DNA of 64,000 nt from Luteitalea sp. TBR-22. GTDB lineage: Bacteria; Acidobacteriota; Vicinamibacteria; Vicinamibacterales; Vicinamibacteraceae. The notes under the pieces were generated by a model that saw only the letters and a program-made list of their open reading frames with translations, had not been told where the DNA came from and made no database searches. Positions 1-8,095 of the stretch are shown one piece after another. Numbering within the stretch: the first letter of the stretch is position 1; each line of letters begins with the position of its first letter. The stretch spans positions 3,866,501 to 3,930,500 of the forward strand of contig NZ_AP024452.1 of NCBI RefSeq assembly GCF_016865485.1, in the 5' to 3' direction. Both the position numbers and the translations under genes were made by a program.

Positions 1-38
1 AGGTGGTGCCCCCGTCCCAGTGGTATCCGGCCCCGGCC

Positions 39-60
39 AGGCGCCCCGACGAGGGCGCCT
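39..60 (-). terminator. Hairpin downstream of ino1
   Basis: A perfect 8-bp stem (AGGCGCCC/GGGCGCCT) with a 6-nt loop lies about 35 nt past the stop codon of the minus-strand inositol-phosphate synthase gene. No clear T-run follows on that strand, so termination is inferred from position and stem strength only. Confidence 0.4.
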
Positions 61-95
61 GAGCGGGCGACGGCACGCGGCGTCCGCGGCGCGAC

Positions 96-1388
96 TCAGA
101 CGGCGGCCGCTTCCTCGACGGGCGCGACCTGCCATGCGCGCAGTTGCGCGAACAGGCGCGCCTGCTGCGCGAACAGGTCGTGGTTCACCGCGGCTGCGCC
201 CGCCCCCTGCGGCGCCTTGAGGTAGAACGACAGCCACTCCTGCACGCCCGACGAACCGGCCCGGTGGGCCAGGTCGAGGAACAGCGCGAGGTCGAGCACG
301 ATCGGTGCGGCCAGGATCGAGTCGCGGCACAGGAAGTCGACCTTGATCTGCATCGGGTAGCCGAGCCAGCCGAAGATGTCGAGGTTGTCCCAGCCTTCCT
401 TGTCGTCACCACGCGGCGGGTAGTAGTTGATGCGCACCACGTGGTCGAGACGGCCGTACAGATCCGGGTAGGTCCCGGGCTCGAGGATGCTGTCGAGCAC
501 GCCGAGCTTGGAGACTTCCTTGGACTTGAAGTTCTCGGGGGCATCGAGCACTTCCCCGTCGCGGTTGCCGAGGATGTTCGTCGAGTACCAGCCTCGCAGG
601 CCGAGCATCCGCGCCTTGATGCCCGGCGCGAGGAGCGTCTTCATCCACGTCTGGCCCGTCTTGAAGTCCTTCCCGGCGACGGGGACGCCACGGACCTGCG
701 CGAGCTCGGTCATGCACGGCAGGTCGAGCGTGAGGTTCGGCGCGCCGTTGGCGAAGGGCACGCCCGCCATCAGCGCGGCATACGCGTAGATCTGGCTCGG
801 CGCGATGGCCGGATCGTTGGTCTTCAGCCCCTGCTCGAAGGTCGCGACCGAGGCGTGCACCGGCGCAGGCGCCGACCAGGCTTCCGTCGAGCCGCACCAG
901 ACCATCACCAACCGGTCGCAGCGGTGGCGCACCTTGAAGTCGGCCATGTCGTCCATCAGGGCGTGCGCCTGGTCCCACTTCGAGGCGAGCGGCTTGACGT
1001 TGGGGCCATCCAGCCGGGAGACCCAGCGGCGGTCGAAGACGGCCGGCATCGTCACGATGCGCGCCAGCTCGTCGGCGATCGGGTCGATGTCGGCCGCGGC
1101 GAGCACGCGGGCCGTGCGGGCCGCGTCCAGTGCCGTCGTGGAGATGGGATCCCAGCCCCCGAACACGAGATCGTCGAGCGTGGCGAGAGGCACCGCGTCG
1201 CGCACGAAGCGCCGGTCGGCGGTGTCGGTCGCGGGCAGGTGCGCGAGCTGGCTCAGCGAGCCGATCGGGACGGCGCGCCCCTGGCGCGCGGCGATCACGC
1301 CAGCCATGAACGTCGAGGCCACGGCGCCGAGGCCTGGGGTGAGCACGCCGAGGCGGCCGGTCGGGGGAGTCGGATGGGACGTCGTCAT
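96..1388 (-). CDS. ino1: Inositol-3-phosphate synthase (MIPS family)
   Basis: A 430-aa member of the myo-inositol-phosphate synthase family, which converts glucose 6-phosphate to inositol 3-phosphate with NAD. The N-terminus carries a Rossmann-type stretch (GVLTPGLGAVASTFMAGV). The middle has WCGSTEAW and the conserved GKDFKTGQTWMK and STNILGNRDG segments expected around the active site, and the C-terminus has the family's DSILAAPIVLDLALFLDLA helix. The ATG at 1388 is preferred because the extra nine residues from an upstream ATG at 1415 do not resemble the family. The product probably feeds inositol lipid or compatible-solute synthesis, but no pathway partner is adjacent. It is divergent from a LysR-type gene 70 nt away, a usual arrangement for regulator and target. 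Family assignment is firm; the regulatory link is inference. Confidence 0.88.
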   Translation of the reverse strand: MTTSHPTPPTGRLGVLTPGLGAVASTFMAGVIAARQGRAVPIGSLSQLAHLPATDTADRRFVRDAVPLATLDDLVFGGWDPISTTALDAARTARVLAAADIDPIADELARIVTMPAVFDRRWVSRLDGPNVKPLASKWDQAHALMDDMADFKVRHRCDRLVMVWCGSTEAWSAPAPVHASVATFEQGLKTNDPAIAPSQIYAYAALMAGVPFANGAPNLTLDLPCMTELAQVRGVPVAGKDFKTGQTWMKTLLAPGIKARMLGLRGWYSTNILGNRDGEVLDAPENFKSKEVSKLGVLDSILEPGTYPDLYGRLDHVVRINYYPPRGDDKEGWDNLDIFGWLGYPMQIKVDFLCRDSILAAPIVLDLALFLDLAHRAGSSGVQEWLSFYLKAPQGAGAAAVNHDLFAQQARLFAQLRAWQVAPVEEAAAV

Positions 1389-1446
1389 GCCCACCGACCA
1401 TAAGCAGATATTCACGACATGGCACTTCGGTGAAGCAACGCTGAAC

Positions 1447-1452
1447 TATCAT
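1447..1452 (+). promoter_or_regulatory. Candidate -10 (TATCAT), LysR gene
   Basis: TATCAT ends 6 bases before the ATG at 1459, so a normal 7-nt spacing would start transcription on the A of the start codon. No purine-rich ribosome-binding site separates them. No convincing -35 was seen. Confidence 0.4.
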
Positions 1453-1458
1453 CAAGCG

Positions 1459-2364
1459 ATGCTTCCCGACCTCTCGATTCGCCAGCTCGAGTACCTGGTC
1501 GCCGTCGACGAGACCGCCACGTGGGCACAGGCCGCGGCGACCGTCGGGGTGAGCGCGTCGGCGTTGTCGCAGGGCCTGGCGGAGCTCGAGCGGCGCCTCG
1601 GCGTGCCGCTCTTCGATCGGGAGTCACGCCGGCGGCAGCTGCGACCCGCGGCCGCGCCCGTGCTCGCGCACGCGCGACAGGTGCTCGGCCTCACCGGCGA
1701 CCTGGCGCGCTGGGCCGACCGGGTGCGACGGGGCGTGGCCGGCCGGGTCCGGCTGGGGATGATCGATGCGGCCGCCGTCGTGCACTTCCCCGATCACCTC
1801 CAGGCCTTCCGCGCGGCACATCCGGAGATCGAGTTGCTGCTGCGCGTGGCGCCGTCGGCGACGCTCTTCAAGCTGCTGGCCGCCGGCCACGTAGATCTGG
1901 TGGTCGGCGTGGCGCCGCCGCGGCCGCCGTCCCACTGCACGATGACGGCGGTGCGCACCGAGACCCTGTCGGTCTACGGGCCACCCGGCCGCACCGTGGG
2001 GCGGCCGGCGTCCTGGGGCCCATGGGTGCTCTTCCCCGCCGGTTCGCACACGCGGGCCCTCGTGGTCGCCGAACTGCGCCGCCTCGGCGCGCCACTCGAG
2101 GTCGTCGCCGAGAGCCACCAACCGGAGGTCCTGCGCGAGATGGTCAGGCTGGGCGCCGGATGGACCGTCCTGCCGGCTGCGCAGGCCGAGGACGGGCATC
2201 GCCCGCTGCAGGGGGGACGAGCGCTCGTGACGCGGCAACTGGTGCTGGCCACGCGCGACAGCGCGGCGCCCGACCCCGCCGTGGCGCTGCTCGCCACGCG
2301 GCTGCAACAGGACCGCCCCGGTCGCCCCCGGCGAGGCAGGCCCGGGGTACGCCCGGGAGTGTAG
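1459..2364 (+). CDS. LysR-family transcriptional regulator
   Basis: A 301-aa LysR-type regulator. Residues about 5-65 form the winged helix-turn-helix: IRQLEYLVAVDE, then AQAAATVGVSASALSQGLAELERRLGVPLFDR, the family's recognition region. The remainder matches the periplasmic-binding-like effector domain (GRVRLGMIDAAAVVHFP at its start). The frame is open for hundreds of bases upstream, but the family N-terminus fixes the start at 1459. It is divergent from the inositol-phosphate synthase and followed 14 nt later by a PLP decarboxylase, so either could be its target. The effector is not predictable. The start codon lies directly downstream of a -10-like hexamer, so the mRNA may be leaderless. 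Confidence 0.85.
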   Translation: MLPDLSIRQLEYLVAVDETATWAQAAATVGVSASALSQGLAELERRLGVPLFDRESRRRQLRPAAAPVLAHARQVLGLTGDLARWADRVRRGVAGRVRLGMIDAAAVVHFPDHLQAFRAAHPEIELLLRVAPSATLFKLLAAGHVDLVVGVAPPRPPSHCTMTAVRTETLSVYGPPGRTVGRPASWGPWVLFPAGSHTRALVVAELRRLGAPLEVVAESHQPEVLREMVRLGAGWTVLPAAQAEDGHRPLQGGRALVTRQLVLATRDSAAPDPAVALLATRLQQDRPGRPRRGRPGVRPGV

Positions 2365-2367
2365 ACT
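2362..2367 (+). promoter_or_regulatory. Candidate -10 (TAGACT), decarboxylase gene
   Basis: TAGACT overlaps the LysR stop codon (TAG at 2362-2364) and lies 11 nt before the ATG at 2379. It would give a leader of about 5 nt. Co-transcription with the LysR gene is the alternative. Confidence 0.3.
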
Positions 2368-2378
2368 CGCCGGTTGGG

Positions 2379-4025
2379 ATGAGCACCTCGTACAAGGACC
2401 TCGTCAGCCAGCTCCGATCCGCCTTCCCCGCGCCCGTCTCCGACCGCCTGCACGACGCGTACTTCGTGTTCTCGTGCCTGCGCGCGCTCGACCAGGTGGA
2501 CGCGCTCAAGTCGGCGGCCCCGATGCTGGGGACGCCCGTCACGCTGGACTACGACGCCGCGCGGCGACGGCGGGTCGGCGAGCACCCGATGACCCTCGAG
2601 GCGGTCACGAGCGAGCTCGTGCAGTACCTGTCGGGCATGTTCATCTGGGGGCATCCGCGCGCCCAGATCAACGTCGTGCCGCCGCCCACGATCCCCAGCA
2701 TCATCGGTGGACTGCTGCCCTCGATCTACAACCCGAACCTGGTGAGCGACGAGTCGTCGCGGCAGGTGTCGATCGCGGAGGTCGAGGCCATCGCGATGAC
2801 TGCCGGGCTGGTCGGCTACGACCCGGCGGTCGCCGACGGGGTGTTCACCTTCGGCGGCACGGGCACGCTGATGTACGCCGGCAAGATCGGCCTCGAGAAG
2901 GCGATGCCCGGCGTGCGCGAGTCGGGGCTGCGCGAGCCGGCCGTGCTGGTGTGTTCCGATCGCGCCCACTACGCGAACCTCACCGTGGCCAACTGGCTCG
3001 GGCTCGGCGAGGCGCAGGTCGTGAAGGTGCCCTCGACCGACGACAACGAGATCCGCATCGACGCCTACACGCGGGAGCTCACGTCGCTGGTCGATGCCGG
3101 CGCGCGCATCGCGTGCATCGTCGCCACCATGGGCACGACCGACGCCTTCGGGCTCGACGACCTGGCCGCCATGGTGCGGGTGCGCGACGAGCTCGTGCAG
3201 TCGCGCGGGCTCGACTACGTGCCCCACGTGCACGCCGACGCCGTCATCGGCTGGGCGTGGAGCGTGTTCAACGACTACGACTTCGACGGCAACCCGCTCG
3301 GGTTCCGCCACCGCACCGTGCGTGCGCTGGCCGGCACGGCCCGCCGCATCCGGCACCTCGGCCTGGCCGACTCGCTCGGCGTCGACTACCACAAGACCGG
3401 ATTCACGCCCTACATCTCGAGCGCGGTGCTGGTGAAGGACGGGCGCGACCTCACCCGCCTGGCGCGACGCGAGGAAGACACGCCCTACATCTTCCAGTCG
3501 GGCGAGCGGCACCCGGGCAGGTACACCATCGAGACTTCGCGGGCCGGCAGCGGCCCGCTGGCGGCGCTGGCCAACCTGCGGCTGTTCGGCCGGCAGGGAC
3601 TGCAGGCGCTGCTCGGTCACCTGGTGGCCATGGCGGAGGAACTGCGCGAGCAGCTCGAGGGCCATCCGTCCACCACGGTGCTCAACGGCGACAACTTCGG
3701 GCCGGTGACCCTGTTCCGGGTGTATCCCGACGACGTGGACACGTTCGCGATGCCGGAACAGGAGCGGCGCGACCCGGCGTATCGCGAGCGCTTGCTGGCC
3801 CACAACGCGTACAACCGACGGGTCTTCGAGTTGATTCAGGCCGATGCGCTGCAGGGGGTCGGCGTGGTGATCTCGCTGACCGACTGCTACCGCGAGAGCG
3901 AGTACGGCGAACCCATCGTGGCGCTCAAGTCCTACATCCTGAGCCCGTTCTCCGACGAGGCGCAGGTGCACGCGGTGCTCGACTCGATCGCCAAGGCACG
4001 CCGCGCCATCGCCGCCGGCGCCTGA
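2379..4025 (+). CDS. PLP-dependent group II decarboxylase
   Basis: A 548-aa PLP enzyme of the group II amino-acid decarboxylase family (glutamate, tyrosine, aspartate and aromatic decarboxylases). The predicted PLP lysine is in SLGVDYHKTGFTPYISS, about residue 345. The cofactor-binding aspartate is in VPHVHADAVIGWAW, where most relatives have HVDAA. A typical N-terminal fold with a glycine-rich substrate segment (VFTFGGTGTLMYAGKIGLEKA) precedes it. ATG 2379 follows a GGTTGGG stretch and gives the expected N-terminus, although the frame is open upstream. It sits 14 nt after the LysR gene on the same strand. Substrate cannot be assigned from sequence alone; aspartate or tyrosine decarboxylase are the commonest labels for this branch. 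Confidence 0.82.
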   Translation: MSTSYKDLVSQLRSAFPAPVSDRLHDAYFVFSCLRALDQVDALKSAAPMLGTPVTLDYDAARRRRVGEHPMTLEAVTSELVQYLSGMFIWGHPRAQINVVPPPTIPSIIGGLLPSIYNPNLVSDESSRQVSIAEVEAIAMTAGLVGYDPAVADGVFTFGGTGTLMYAGKIGLEKAMPGVRESGLREPAVLVCSDRAHYANLTVANWLGLGEAQVVKVPSTDDNEIRIDAYTRELTSLVDAGARIACIVATMGTTDAFGLDDLAAMVRVRDELVQSRGLDYVPHVHADAVIGWAWSVFNDYDFDGNPLGFRHRTVRALAGTARRIRHLGLADSLGVDYHKTGFTPYISSAVLVKDGRDLTRLARREEDTPYIFQSGERHPGRYTIETSRAGSGPLAALANLRLFGRQGLQALLGHLVAMAEELREQLEGHPSTTVLNGDNFGPVTLFRVYPDDVDTFAMPEQERRDPAYRERLLAHNAYNRRVFELIQADALQGVGVVISLTDCYRESEYGEPIVALKSYILSPFSDEAQVHAVLDSIAKARRAIAAGA

Positions 4026-4046
4026 ACCTCCGCCACTCGGCGGCGG

Positions 4047-4472
4047 CTACTCGAACTCGAGTCCTTCGTGCGCGAGCACGATGGTCTCGATGGCGACCGC
4101 CCCGTCGATCGTCGAGAGGTGCGGTCCCTCCCATCGGGTGATCCAGGCCTGTCGGAGCGTCCACGCGCCGACGGGATTGCGGTCCTCGTCGAGCAGCACG
4201 ATGCGGACGGTGCGGCGCTGCACCTGGCCGTCGAGGCCGGTCCTGAACCACTGCCACATGTCGCGGTCGGCCGTGAATCCGCGCTTCAGGGTCACGTCGC
4301 CGAACTTCCGCAGGCCGGGGAGCTTGCGGGCGTGGGCCCGGTCACCGCCCTCGCGATAGTCGAACGGCTCGATCTCGGCGGCCAGCCCGGACACCTCCGT
4401 GAAGCCGGCCGGCGTGGCGCCGTCGATCTCGACGAGGAACTTGAAGTTGGCGTAGGGATCCTGTCGGCTCAT
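4047..4472 (-). CDS. Orphan T4-like phage tail tube protein
   Basis: A 141-aa protein of the T4 gp19-like tail-tube family (conserved phage tail region protein), also found as the inner tube subunit of contractile injection systems. Hallmarks are the N-terminal YANFKFLVEIDGATPAGFTEVSGL, then GGDRAHARKLPGLRKFGDVTLKRGF, the central WQWFRTG and the C-terminal LAHEGLEFE. Start MSRQDPYANF at 4472 is the family's usual N-terminus; an in-frame ATG at 4481 is possible. No sheath, baseplate, spike or AAA ATPase gene lies on either side, so it is isolated. It converges on the decarboxylase with 21 nt between stops. It may be a relic, or a tube subunit whose partners are elsewhere in the genome. Confidence 0.85.
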   Translation of the reverse strand: MSRQDPYANFKFLVEIDGATPAGFTEVSGLAAEIEPFDYREGGDRAHARKLPGLRKFGDVTLKRGFTADRDMWQWFRTGLDGQVQRRTVRIVLLDEDRNPVGAWTLRQAWITRWEGPHLSTIDGAVAIETIVLAHEGLEFE

Positions 4473-4569
4473 GCCTGCCATTAACGCGACACGGGCCTCC
4501 GGCGCACACGGGCGGGGGGCAGGCAGGTTCGCCGTGACGCGCCGCCACGACGACGCCTCAGGCATGACG

Positions 4570-4575
4570 TAGAAT
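4570..4575 (+). promoter_or_regulatory. Candidate -10 (TAGAAT), sigma-54 activator gene
   Basis: TAGAAT differs from TATAAT at one base and lies 105 nt before the ATG at 4681. The implied leader contains a CGGCCTC/GAGGCCG inverted repeat. No recognisable -35 was seen. Confidence 0.3.
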
Positions 4576-4680
4576 ACGGCCTCGGTTCCCACCGGGCACG
4601 AGCCGAGAGGCCGACACGGTCAAGACGGCTCGTGATGGCCGCGCCGGGGACGCAAGGACGAACGTCGGAGCTCCTCACAT

Positions 4681-6660
4681 ATGTCGCCGGACACCGCGAG
4701 GGTCGTCTTGGCACCTTCCCGAGAGACGGCCGCGGAACGTGTCGAGTTCGAGACGTTGATCTCGGACATCTCGGCGCGGCTGATCGCCGCGGCGCCGGAG
4801 CGGGTCGAGCCGGCCATCAAGGCCGCGCTCGAAGACGTCCGGACCTTCTTCCAGGCCGACCGCTGCGCCTTCGTGCGGGTCGAGGCTGACCAGACGTTCG
4901 CCAACGTGGCGTACGGCGCGTACGCCGAGGGACTGCCCTCCCTTCCGACCGACCTGAACCTGGTCCAGGCGTTTCCCTGGGCTCGTCACAAGCTCCTCGT
5001 GGAGCGCGTCCCGGCGGTCGTCCGCCGGCTGGCCGATCTCCCGCCCGAGGCGGCAATCGACCGCGCGAGCTGGGACCAGCATTCCCCCATTCGTTCGCAC
5101 CTCGCGGTTCCGATCCCCGGGGAACCGGCGGTACGCCACATCGTGGCGATCCACTGGGCGGCGCGCGAGTGCCAGTTCCCGGACTCGTGCGTGCCGCGCC
5201 TTCGCGTGCTCGGCGAGATGATCGTCAACGCGCTGCGACGCAAGCAGGCCTTCGACGACCTGCGGGCGAGCGAGGAGCGACTTGATCTCGCTGCCGCCTC
5301 CGCCCGATGCGGCCTGTGGGAACTGCACCTCGGCACGGGCGCGATCTGGGTGACGCCACAGACGCGCGAGATCTACGGGCTCGCCGCCGGGACGGCCACC
5401 GATTACGACCTGCTGATGCGCCTCGTTCACGACGCCGATCGCGAGATGGTCGTGGCGGCGATCGACAGGGCCCGGGCCGATCGGAGCGCGTTCGACGAGA
5501 CCTACCGGGTCGTGCGCCCCGACGGGGCGGTGCGCTGGATTCACGTCAGGGGGCGGGCCTGCGAGGGCGACAAGCTGCTCGGGGCGTCGGTGGACGTCAC
5601 CGACCAGGTGACCGCGGCCGAGCAGCTCCGTCAGGCACTCGCCGACCTGCAGCGCCTGCGCGAGAAGGTCGAATCCGAGAACGTGTACCTCCGGGAAGAG
5701 GCGAGGCGTCGTCTCGGTCCTGAACAGGTGATCGGGCGTGGGCCGGCCATCCGCCGAACGCTCGCCCTTGCCGACCAGGTCGCCCACACTGACTCCACCG
5801 TGCTGCTGCTGGGGGAGACCGGCGTCGGCAAGGAGCGGTTCGCGTCGTACATCCACGAGTCCAGTCGGCGCCGCGACCGGGCCATGATCCGGGTCAACTG
5901 CTCCGCCATCCCCGCGCCGCTCATCGAGAGCGAACTGTTCGGACGGGAGAAGGGCGCATACACGGGCGCCCTCGCAAAGCAGATCGGACGCTTCGAGCTC
6001 GCCCACGGGTCGACGCTCTTCCTCGACGAGATCGGCGAGCTCTCCGTCGAGATCCAGGTGAAACTGCTGCGCGTCCTCGAGACCCACAGCATCGAGCGGC
6101 TCGGCAACCCGCGGCCGGTCCCCATCGACGTGCGCATCGTCGCGGCCACCAACCGCGATCTCGCTGCCGCGGTCCATGCCGGACGGTTCCGTGAGGACCT
6201 CTTCTACCGCCTGAACGTCTTCCCCATTACCATCCCGCCGCTTCGCGAGCGACGGGAGGACATCGCCCTGTTCGTCCACGCGTTCGTCGACGAGTTCGGC
6301 ATGGCGATGGGAAAGCGCATCGACGACGTCGATGCCGACAGCATGGACGCGCTGCTGGCCTATGCCTGGCCGGGCAATGTCCGCGAGCTCCGCAACGTCG
6401 TCGAGCGCGCCATGATCATGGCCACGGGGCCGACGCTGCGGATTGACCCGCCGGGCGCGGCCAGCGGCTGGCAGGCCCCGGCCAGCGATGCTCGGGCCGG
6501 GGCACGCGCGCAGCTCCTGCAGGTGCTGCAGGACACCGGCTGGCGCGTCCGCGGACCGCACGGCGCGGCGGCACGGCTCGGGCTGAATCCCTCCACGCTG
6601 GAGTCGCGCATCAAGAGACTCGGGTTGACCCGTCCCGGGACTGGCAAGTCACCGTCCTGA
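4681..6660 (+). CDS. Sigma-54-dependent activator, GAF-PAS-AAA-HTH
   Basis: A 659-aa bacterial enhancer-binding protein. An N-terminal GAF-like sensor covers about residues 20-180 (TFFQADRCAFVRVEADQ) and a PAS domain about 200-305 (RWIHVRGRACEGDKLLGASVDVTD). A coiled-coil linker follows, then a sigma-54 AAA+ domain with Walker A GETGVGKE (about 377-384), the sigma-54-contacting loop as GAYTGA rather than GAFTGA (about 426), and Walker B LFLDEIGEL. A short Fis-type helix-turn-helix ends the protein (AAARLGLNPSTLESRIKRLGL). The architecture resembles FhlA/NorR-type sensors of small-molecule signals. There is no receiver domain, so control is by ligand binding rather than phosphorelay. The target is unknown; no -24/-12 promoter was recognised next to it. 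Confidence 0.88.
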   Translation: MSPDTARVVLAPSRETAAERVEFETLISDISARLIAAAPERVEPAIKAALEDVRTFFQADRCAFVRVEADQTFANVAYGAYAEGLPSLPTDLNLVQAFPWARHKLLVERVPAVVRRLADLPPEAAIDRASWDQHSPIRSHLAVPIPGEPAVRHIVAIHWAARECQFPDSCVPRLRVLGEMIVNALRRKQAFDDLRASEERLDLAAASARCGLWELHLGTGAIWVTPQTREIYGLAAGTATDYDLLMRLVHDADREMVVAAIDRARADRSAFDETYRVVRPDGAVRWIHVRGRACEGDKLLGASVDVTDQVTAAEQLRQALADLQRLREKVESENVYLREEARRRLGPEQVIGRGPAIRRTLALADQVAHTDSTVLLLGETGVGKERFASYIHESSRRRDRAMIRVNCSAIPAPLIESELFGREKGAYTGALAKQIGRFELAHGSTLFLDEIGELSVEIQVKLLRVLETHSIERLGNPRPVPIDVRIVAATNRDLAAAVHAGRFREDLFYRLNVFPITIPPLRERREDIALFVHAFVDEFGMAMGKRIDDVDADSMDALLAYAWPGNVRELRNVVERAMIMATGPTLRIDPPGAASGWQAPASDARAGARAQLLQVLQDTGWRVRGPHGAAARLGLNPSTLESRIKRLGLTRPGTGKSPS

Positions 6661-6702
6661 ACATCCTGTCGGTGCCCCCAAGCCGACGCCCCCAGGACAG
6701 GC

Positions 6703-6723
6703 GCGGGCCGCGCAGCGGCCCGC
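6703..6723 (+). terminator. Hairpin after the sigma-54 activator gene
   Basis: A perfect 9-bp stem (GCGGGCCGC/GCGGCCCGC) with a 3-nt loop lies about 40 nt past the stop codon and is followed by CTTCATTC. The weak T content makes intrinsic termination uncertain. The rest of 6661-6909 holds a small GCGTGG/CCACGC hairpin near 6763 and no convincing gene. Confidence 0.45.
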
Positions 6724-6909
6724 CTTCATTCCCCCTGACGGGGCCACCCGCCCCCGACCCATGCGTGGTTTCCACGCACTTCGTGGATTCCTCGCCCCAG
6801 CCCCTCCGGTCACCAGACCGCTGAGCGCTGCAAGCCCCATCAATTCAACAGGATGTGGCGCTACTGCTGGGCGTCCCGGCGTGGCACGAAGTCCGCAGCT
6901 GAGCCATGC

Positions 6910-7251
6910 ATGGTGCAACTGCTCGTCAGGCTCGTGGCGGCGCCGGGCACGGTGCCCGATGTCGTCGGAGCGCTCCGGGCGGTGATGCGGCCCGCGCAAC
7001 AGGCGCGCGGCTGCAGTTTCGCCGGCGTCTACACGTCGGCGGTCGAAAGCGGACGGCTCCTCTACGTGGAGGAGTGGGACGACGCAAGCGAGTTGTCGCG
7101 GCAGTTCGGGACCGCGCGGTTTCATCGGTTGCTCGAACTGCTGGAGATCGCGGCCGACCCTCCGGACGTGGAATTCAGGATGGTCTCGGAAACCCGCGGA
7201 CTCGAGTACATGTCCGGCCCACCGCCTGGCACGGCACTCGGGCCCGGCTGA
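6910..7251 (+). CDS. Antibiotic biosynthesis monooxygenase-domain protein
   Basis: A 113-aa single-domain protein resembling the dimeric ABM ferredoxin-like fold: MVQLLVRLVAAPG, then GALRAVMRPAQQARGCSFAGVYTS, then LLYVEEWDDASELSRQF and a terminal strand DVEFRMVSETRG. The pattern of strand, helix, EEW and Phe-rich helix is typical of the family, which includes monooxygenases, heme-degrading enzymes and proteins of unknown role. ATG 6910 is chosen over an in-frame ATG at 6853 because the domain begins there. No neighbour suggests a substrate. Confidence 0.7.
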   Translation: MVQLLVRLVAAPGTVPDVVGALRAVMRPAQQARGCSFAGVYTSAVESGRLLYVEEWDDASELSRQFGTARFHRLLELLEIAADPPDVEFRMVSETRGLEYMSGPPPGTALGPG

Positions 7252-7334
7252 CCGACGACCCAAAACGCGGCGCGGCGTCCCGGCAGGAGCCAGCGGCTCG
7301 GTCGGGGCGTGTCTGCGCCCAGAGGTATGGCTCC

Positions 7335-8084
7335 ATGCGCAAGTGTGCAGTACTCGCATCCCTTTTGCTGATCGCCCTGGTCGGCCCCGGTCCGGTGTGG
7401 GCTCAGGCGCCCGCCGATGGCTGGCACGTCACCGTGTCGCCGTACTTCATGGGCGCGGCCATGGACGGGACCACCGCGGTCGCGGGCCAGGAACTCGACG
7501 TCGACGTGCCGTTCTCGAAGATCCTCGACAACCTGCAGTTCGGCGCGATGGGTCTCGTGGTGGCGCGCAAGGGCAACTGGGGGGTGGGCGGCGACGCCAT
7601 CTGGATGGCGCTGGGCGCCAATGGCACCGCCCCCGGCCCGTTGGGCACGACCGGCAGCGCCGACATGAACCAGGGGGCGTTCGCCTTCTACGGGCTCCGG
7701 AGGCTGGCGCCCGGGGCCGACGTCTTCTTCGGTGGCCGCGTCAACACCCTGCAGGCCGCGCTGCGGTTCAACGGGCCAGGGCAGCGCCGTGTCGACGATT
7801 CGAAGACGTGGTTCGACCCCATCGTCGGTCTGCAGCTGCGGACGCCGGACACCGGGAAACGCTGGCATGCGCAGGTGTACTCGGAGATCGGCGGCTTCGG
7901 CGTCGGATCGGACCTCACCTGGCAGGTGTTCCCGACGATCGGCGTGACGCTCACCCGGCGAAGCTCGCTCGAGTTCGGCTATCGCTGGCTGGACATCGAC
8001 TACGCGGCCGGTGAGAACGTGTCGCTCTTCAAGTACGACGTGCTCACGCAGGGCCCGGTCATGGGCGTCGCGTTCAGGTTCTAG
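7335..8084 (+). CDS. Predicted outer-membrane beta-barrel protein
   Basis: A 249-aa exported protein with a classic signal peptide (MRKCAVLASLLLIALVGPGP, cleavage after VWAQA). Alternating hydrophobic segments end in aromatic residues, and the last residues, GPVMGVAFRF, match the terminal phenylalanine signature of outer-membrane barrels. The conserved features WFDPIVGLQLR and LEFGYRWLDIDY are seen in small porin-like hypothetical proteins. It is the first gene of the 7.3-19.5 kb envelope block; the next gene starts 11 nt downstream. No function is recognised beyond barrel topology. Confidence 0.7.
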   Translation: MRKCAVLASLLLIALVGPGPVWAQAPADGWHVTVSPYFMGAAMDGTTAVAGQELDVDVPFSKILDNLQFGAMGLVVARKGNWGVGGDAIWMALGANGTAPGPLGTTGSADMNQGAFAFYGLRRLAPGADVFFGGRVNTLQAALRFNGPGQRRVDDSKTWFDPIVGLQLRTPDTGKRWHAQVYSEIGGFGVGSDLTWQVFPTIGVTLTRRSSLEFGYRWLDIDYAAGENVSLFKYDVLTQGPVMGVAFRF

Positions 8085-8095
8085 GGAGAAGGCGA

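Noticed and set aside
1974-3971. 665-codon minus-strand frame opposite the decarboxylase
   Set aside because: Low-complexity His/Arg/Gly shadow; the plus-strand frame carries the PLP motifs.
6649-7359. 236-codon minus-strand frame over the ABM gene
   Set aside because: No family features; the plus-strand ABM domain is convincing.
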